This document shows, in pieces, positions 61,994 to 64,000 of a stretch of DNA of 64,000 bases. The stretch's first letter is position 1. Each line of letters starts with the position of its first letter. The notes beneath the pieces were generated by a model that was not told the DNA's origin, searched no databases, and saw only the letters and a list, made by a program, of their open reading frames with translations. Origin of the DNA: an uncultured SAR116 cluster alpha proteobacterium (GTDB taxonomy: Bacteria > Pseudomonadota > Alphaproteobacteria > Puniceispirillales > Marisalimonadaceae); the NCBI GenBank assembly GCA_902625215.1, contig CACOAO010000006.1, forward strand, positions 31,206 through 95,205, written 5' to 3'. The translations under genes and the position numbers were made by a program.

Positions 61994-64000
61994 TTATTTT
62001 CTCTTGTTTAGTTTTTGTTATAAGAGGAAAAGTTATAATTGTAGACGTACCTTTTAAGCCTTTAATAGATTTAATTAACATTGTTCCATTATGATCATCT
62101 ATTATTTTTTTAGTAATAGCTAATCCTAAACCTGAATTACCAACTTTAGTTGTATAATATGGTTCTGTAATTTTTGATATTATAGAATTGTCTATACCCG
62201 TACCATTATCACTAATAGTAACTGTAGCTAAATCATCCTTAATTCCAAATATTATAGAAATTTTTCCATCTTTAATATAATTCAGGGTTATATTTTCGTA
62301 TGAATTTTTAACTAAATTACCACAAGCCTGTCTTATTTGTTTTTCGTCAGCCATTATAAAAGCATTTTCAATAACATTATTAATGCTAATAGTAACATTT
62401 TCATATGAAGAAATTAGAGGTTTAATGTAATCGGTTATTACTCTACTTACATTTATCAATTTTAATTTTGGTGATGGCATTCTGGCAAATGATGAGAATT
62501 CATCGACAAGGTGATGAATATCATCTACTTGGCGAGTAATCATTTTTAGAGATTGCTCAAAAATATTTTTATCTATTTTTTTATTGTTACTGATACGATT
62601 AAGCAAACGTTCAGAACCTAATCTAATTGGTGTAAGAGGATTTTTTATTTCGTGAGCTATTCTTCTTGCTATATCAGTCCAAGCAGCCATCTTTTGAGCA
62701 GTAATTAAACTAGTTAAATCATCAAAAGTTAAAACATAACCTAAAACCACATCATCAGATTTTTGAATTACTAATCTAGTTATTAAATTTAAAACTTTAT
62801 CATCTCGTAAAATTTGTATTTTATCCTCAACGAGAGTTTTTTTTGATTTTAACATGTTATCTACTAAATTTTTGAATTCAGGTACAATATCTAAAATCGA
62901 TTTACCATAATCTTCATTAATTGATATGTTTAATAATTGCGTTGCAGTTACATTCGGGAGATTTATTTTCAAATCTTTATCTAAACCAATTACACCAGAA
63001 TAAACACCAGAAAGAACTGACTCCGAAAATTTTCTTCTTTTATCTAATTGATCATTTGCGTGTTCCAAATCAACTCTATTAGATTTTAAGTCTGAAATCA
63101 TTAAATTAAAAGCCTGAACTAATCTTTTTATCTCATTTACATTTATTTTAGACAACACATCGTTAGAAATTTTATAATCTAAGTTACCACCTCCAACTTC
63201 TTCAGCCCCTCGTATTAGAGAGCTAATTGGCTCAAGCAATCTATTAGCTAAATTAAGGCCAATTAACAATGATGTAAATAAGAGAATTGTTGTAATTAGA
63301 ATATAAATTACAATAAAGGATACTTTAATATCAAATTGTTTAAGTTCAATTGATTGGTAGTCAGAAACTGCTATTGAAGTACTTTCAATTGCATTTAAAA
63401 CCTTTTGATCAACAAATCTTGTTATCAATAAATATGCATCAATATATTGAGATAATTTTATAAAGGCACGTATCTTATTCGAGTCTTCTTCTTTTACAAT
63501 AAAAATCTCATCATTGTTTGCAATATTATAATATTTTTGAGGTATTTCAGTGTAAGTGTATTCAAAAACAAATTCTGAAAAAGCTAAAACATTACCTATA
63601 GAATCAATTATTACTGCTTCTGATAAGTTATGCTTTCTAGTGTATTTATTAAGGAAATTATTAAATTTATCTTTATTTGAAGATAAATAGCTTGAGTTAG
63701 CATTAATTAAATTTACTAGTTCTAAAATTTCACCTCTTATTGCACTTTGATGTTCATTTAAATATTGATGAGCAACTTCTACTGATTGTGAAATTGCAGT
63801 TGAAATTTTTTTATTAAACCAACTACTTAAAGCAGCATCAAATATAAAAATTGAGAAAAAAGTTATAGATATTGTGGGAATTAGAGTAATGGCAGAGAAT
63901 ATAATTAATATTTTTTTTTGTAATTCTTGCCCAGCTTTTTTAAGCTTAATTTCGTTAAAAATTTTTAAAAAATTTTTAAAAAAAAGACTGAATAAACCTA
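61980..64000 (-). CDS. ntrY: sensor histidine kinase NtrY, 5' end beyond the window
   Basis: The frame stays open from its stop at 61980 to base 64000, so at least 673 residues are present and the N-terminus is off the edge. The TTG at 63428 is internal. Order in the protein: a helix ILIIFSAITLIPTISITFF, a periplasmic domain (about 150 residues, with VEVAHQYLNEHQ and IRGEILEL), a second helix ILITTILLFTSLLIGLNLA, HAMP, a PAS-like domain, His in RRIAHEIKNPLTPIRL, and an HATPase with NLVKNSYENI and GNSGLGLAITKK. It phosphorylates NtrX. Confidence 0.94.
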   Translation of the reverse strand, partial: GLFSLFFKNFLKIFNEIKLKKAGQELQKKILIIFSAITLIPTISITFFSIFIFDAALSSWFNKKISTAISQSVEVAHQYLNEHQSAIRGEILELVNLINANSSYLSSNKDKFNNFLNKYTRKHNLSEAVIIDSIGNVLAFSEFVFEYTYTEIPQKYYNIANNDEIFIVKEEDSNKIRAFIKLSQYIDAYLLITRFVDQKVLNAIESTSIAVSDYQSIELKQFDIKVSFIVIYILITTILLFTSLLIGLNLANRLLEPISSLIRGAEEVGGGNLDYKISNDVLSKINVNEIKRLVQAFNLMISDLKSNRVDLEHANDQLDKRRKFSESVLSGVYSGVIGLDKDLKINLPNVTATQLLNISINEDYGKSILDIVPEFKNLVDNMLKSKKTLVEDKIQILRDDKVLNLITRLVIQKSDDVVLGYVLTFDDLTSLITAQKMAAWTDIARRIAHEIKNPLTPIRLGSERLLNRISNNKKIDKNIFEQSLKMITRQVDDIHHLVDEFSSFARMPSPKLKLINVSRVITDYIKPLISSYENVTISINNVIENAFIMADEKQIRQACGNLVKNSYENITLNYIKDGKISIIFGIKDDLATVTISDNGTGIDNSIISKITEPYYTTKVGNSGLGLAITKKIIDDHNGTMLIKSIKGLKGTSTIITFPLITKTKQEKINVKK

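Noticed and set aside
61980..63428. NtrY as a complete 482-residue protein starting at 63428
   Set aside because: The frame stays open to base 64000 and the extra part encodes the periplasmic domain and first helix of NtrY.
1..64000. CRISPR arrays, insertion sequences, prophage or toxin-antitoxin genes
   Set aside because: No spaced direct repeats, transposase, integrase or phage-like genes were seen on either strand.

Overview
The window is AT-rich, almost gap-free chromosomal DNA from a streamlined alphaproteobacterium, most likely a free-living marine plankton lineage. The lineage call rests on gene content and order: sdhE-mfd divergent from recG; mltB-rlpA-dacA-tmk-holB-metG-tatD-MBL in one run; ntrY-ntrX-trkA-aminotransferase-hflX; plus HpsN-like, PuuD-like and TRAP/ABC uptake genes common in pelagic Alphaproteobacteria. 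Exact placement (for example AEGEAN-169/HIMB59-like or another low-GC clade) cannot be fixed from sequence reading alone. There are no insertion sequences, phage genes or CRISPR arrays. Many neighbouring genes overlap or abut, including convergent ones. Both window edges cut genes: an MFS transporter on the left, and ntrY on the right, which stays open to base 64000.

Left part (1-33 kb), catabolism and uptake. 1-4 kb: an MFS transporter end with an SMP-30 lactonase, facing an MmgE/PrpD-cupin-TIM-barrel operon. 3.9-8 kb: a complete spermidine/putrescine-type ABC importer whose binding protein has a Tat signal. 8-17 kb: nitrogen-compound enzymes (deacetylase-like, two amidases, TenA, PuuD-like membrane protein, N-acyl-D-amino-acid deacylase, methylmalonate-semialdehyde dehydrogenase, CMD protein). 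17-20 kb: a frame-disrupted apt, Fe-superoxide dismutase, quinone oxidoreductase and a GST. 20-26 kb: a phosphate/arsenate block, with GAPDH-arsJ divergent from phoR-pit-phoB. 26.6-33 kb: an LLM flavin monooxygenase with a divergent flavin reductase and an alpha/beta hydrolase, then an HpsN-like dehydrogenase, an SDR and a sugar-acid dehydratase.

Middle and right (33-64 kb), mainly housekeeping. An orphan TRAP solute-binding protein without signal peptide precedes the eight-gene cell-wall/replication/translation run. Then come tRNA-Ser(UGA), a compositionally distinct PNPOx-family gene, dhaK-dhaL, an esterase, a D-threonine-aldolase-like enzyme, gloA and a small lipoprotein. The last 16 kb hold mfd, sdhE, recG, a DUF502 protein, mazG, an SDR, an inositol-monophosphatase-family gene, hflX, a class IV aminotransferase, trkA, ntrX and ntrY. 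hfq is missing from its usual place next to hflX.

The points most worth a second look are the GAPDH-arsJ/phoR-pit-phoB pairing with a candidate Pho box, the frameshift in apt, the cytosolic-looking TRAP binding protein, the missing hfq, and the nitrogen-salvage neighbourhood around tenA.
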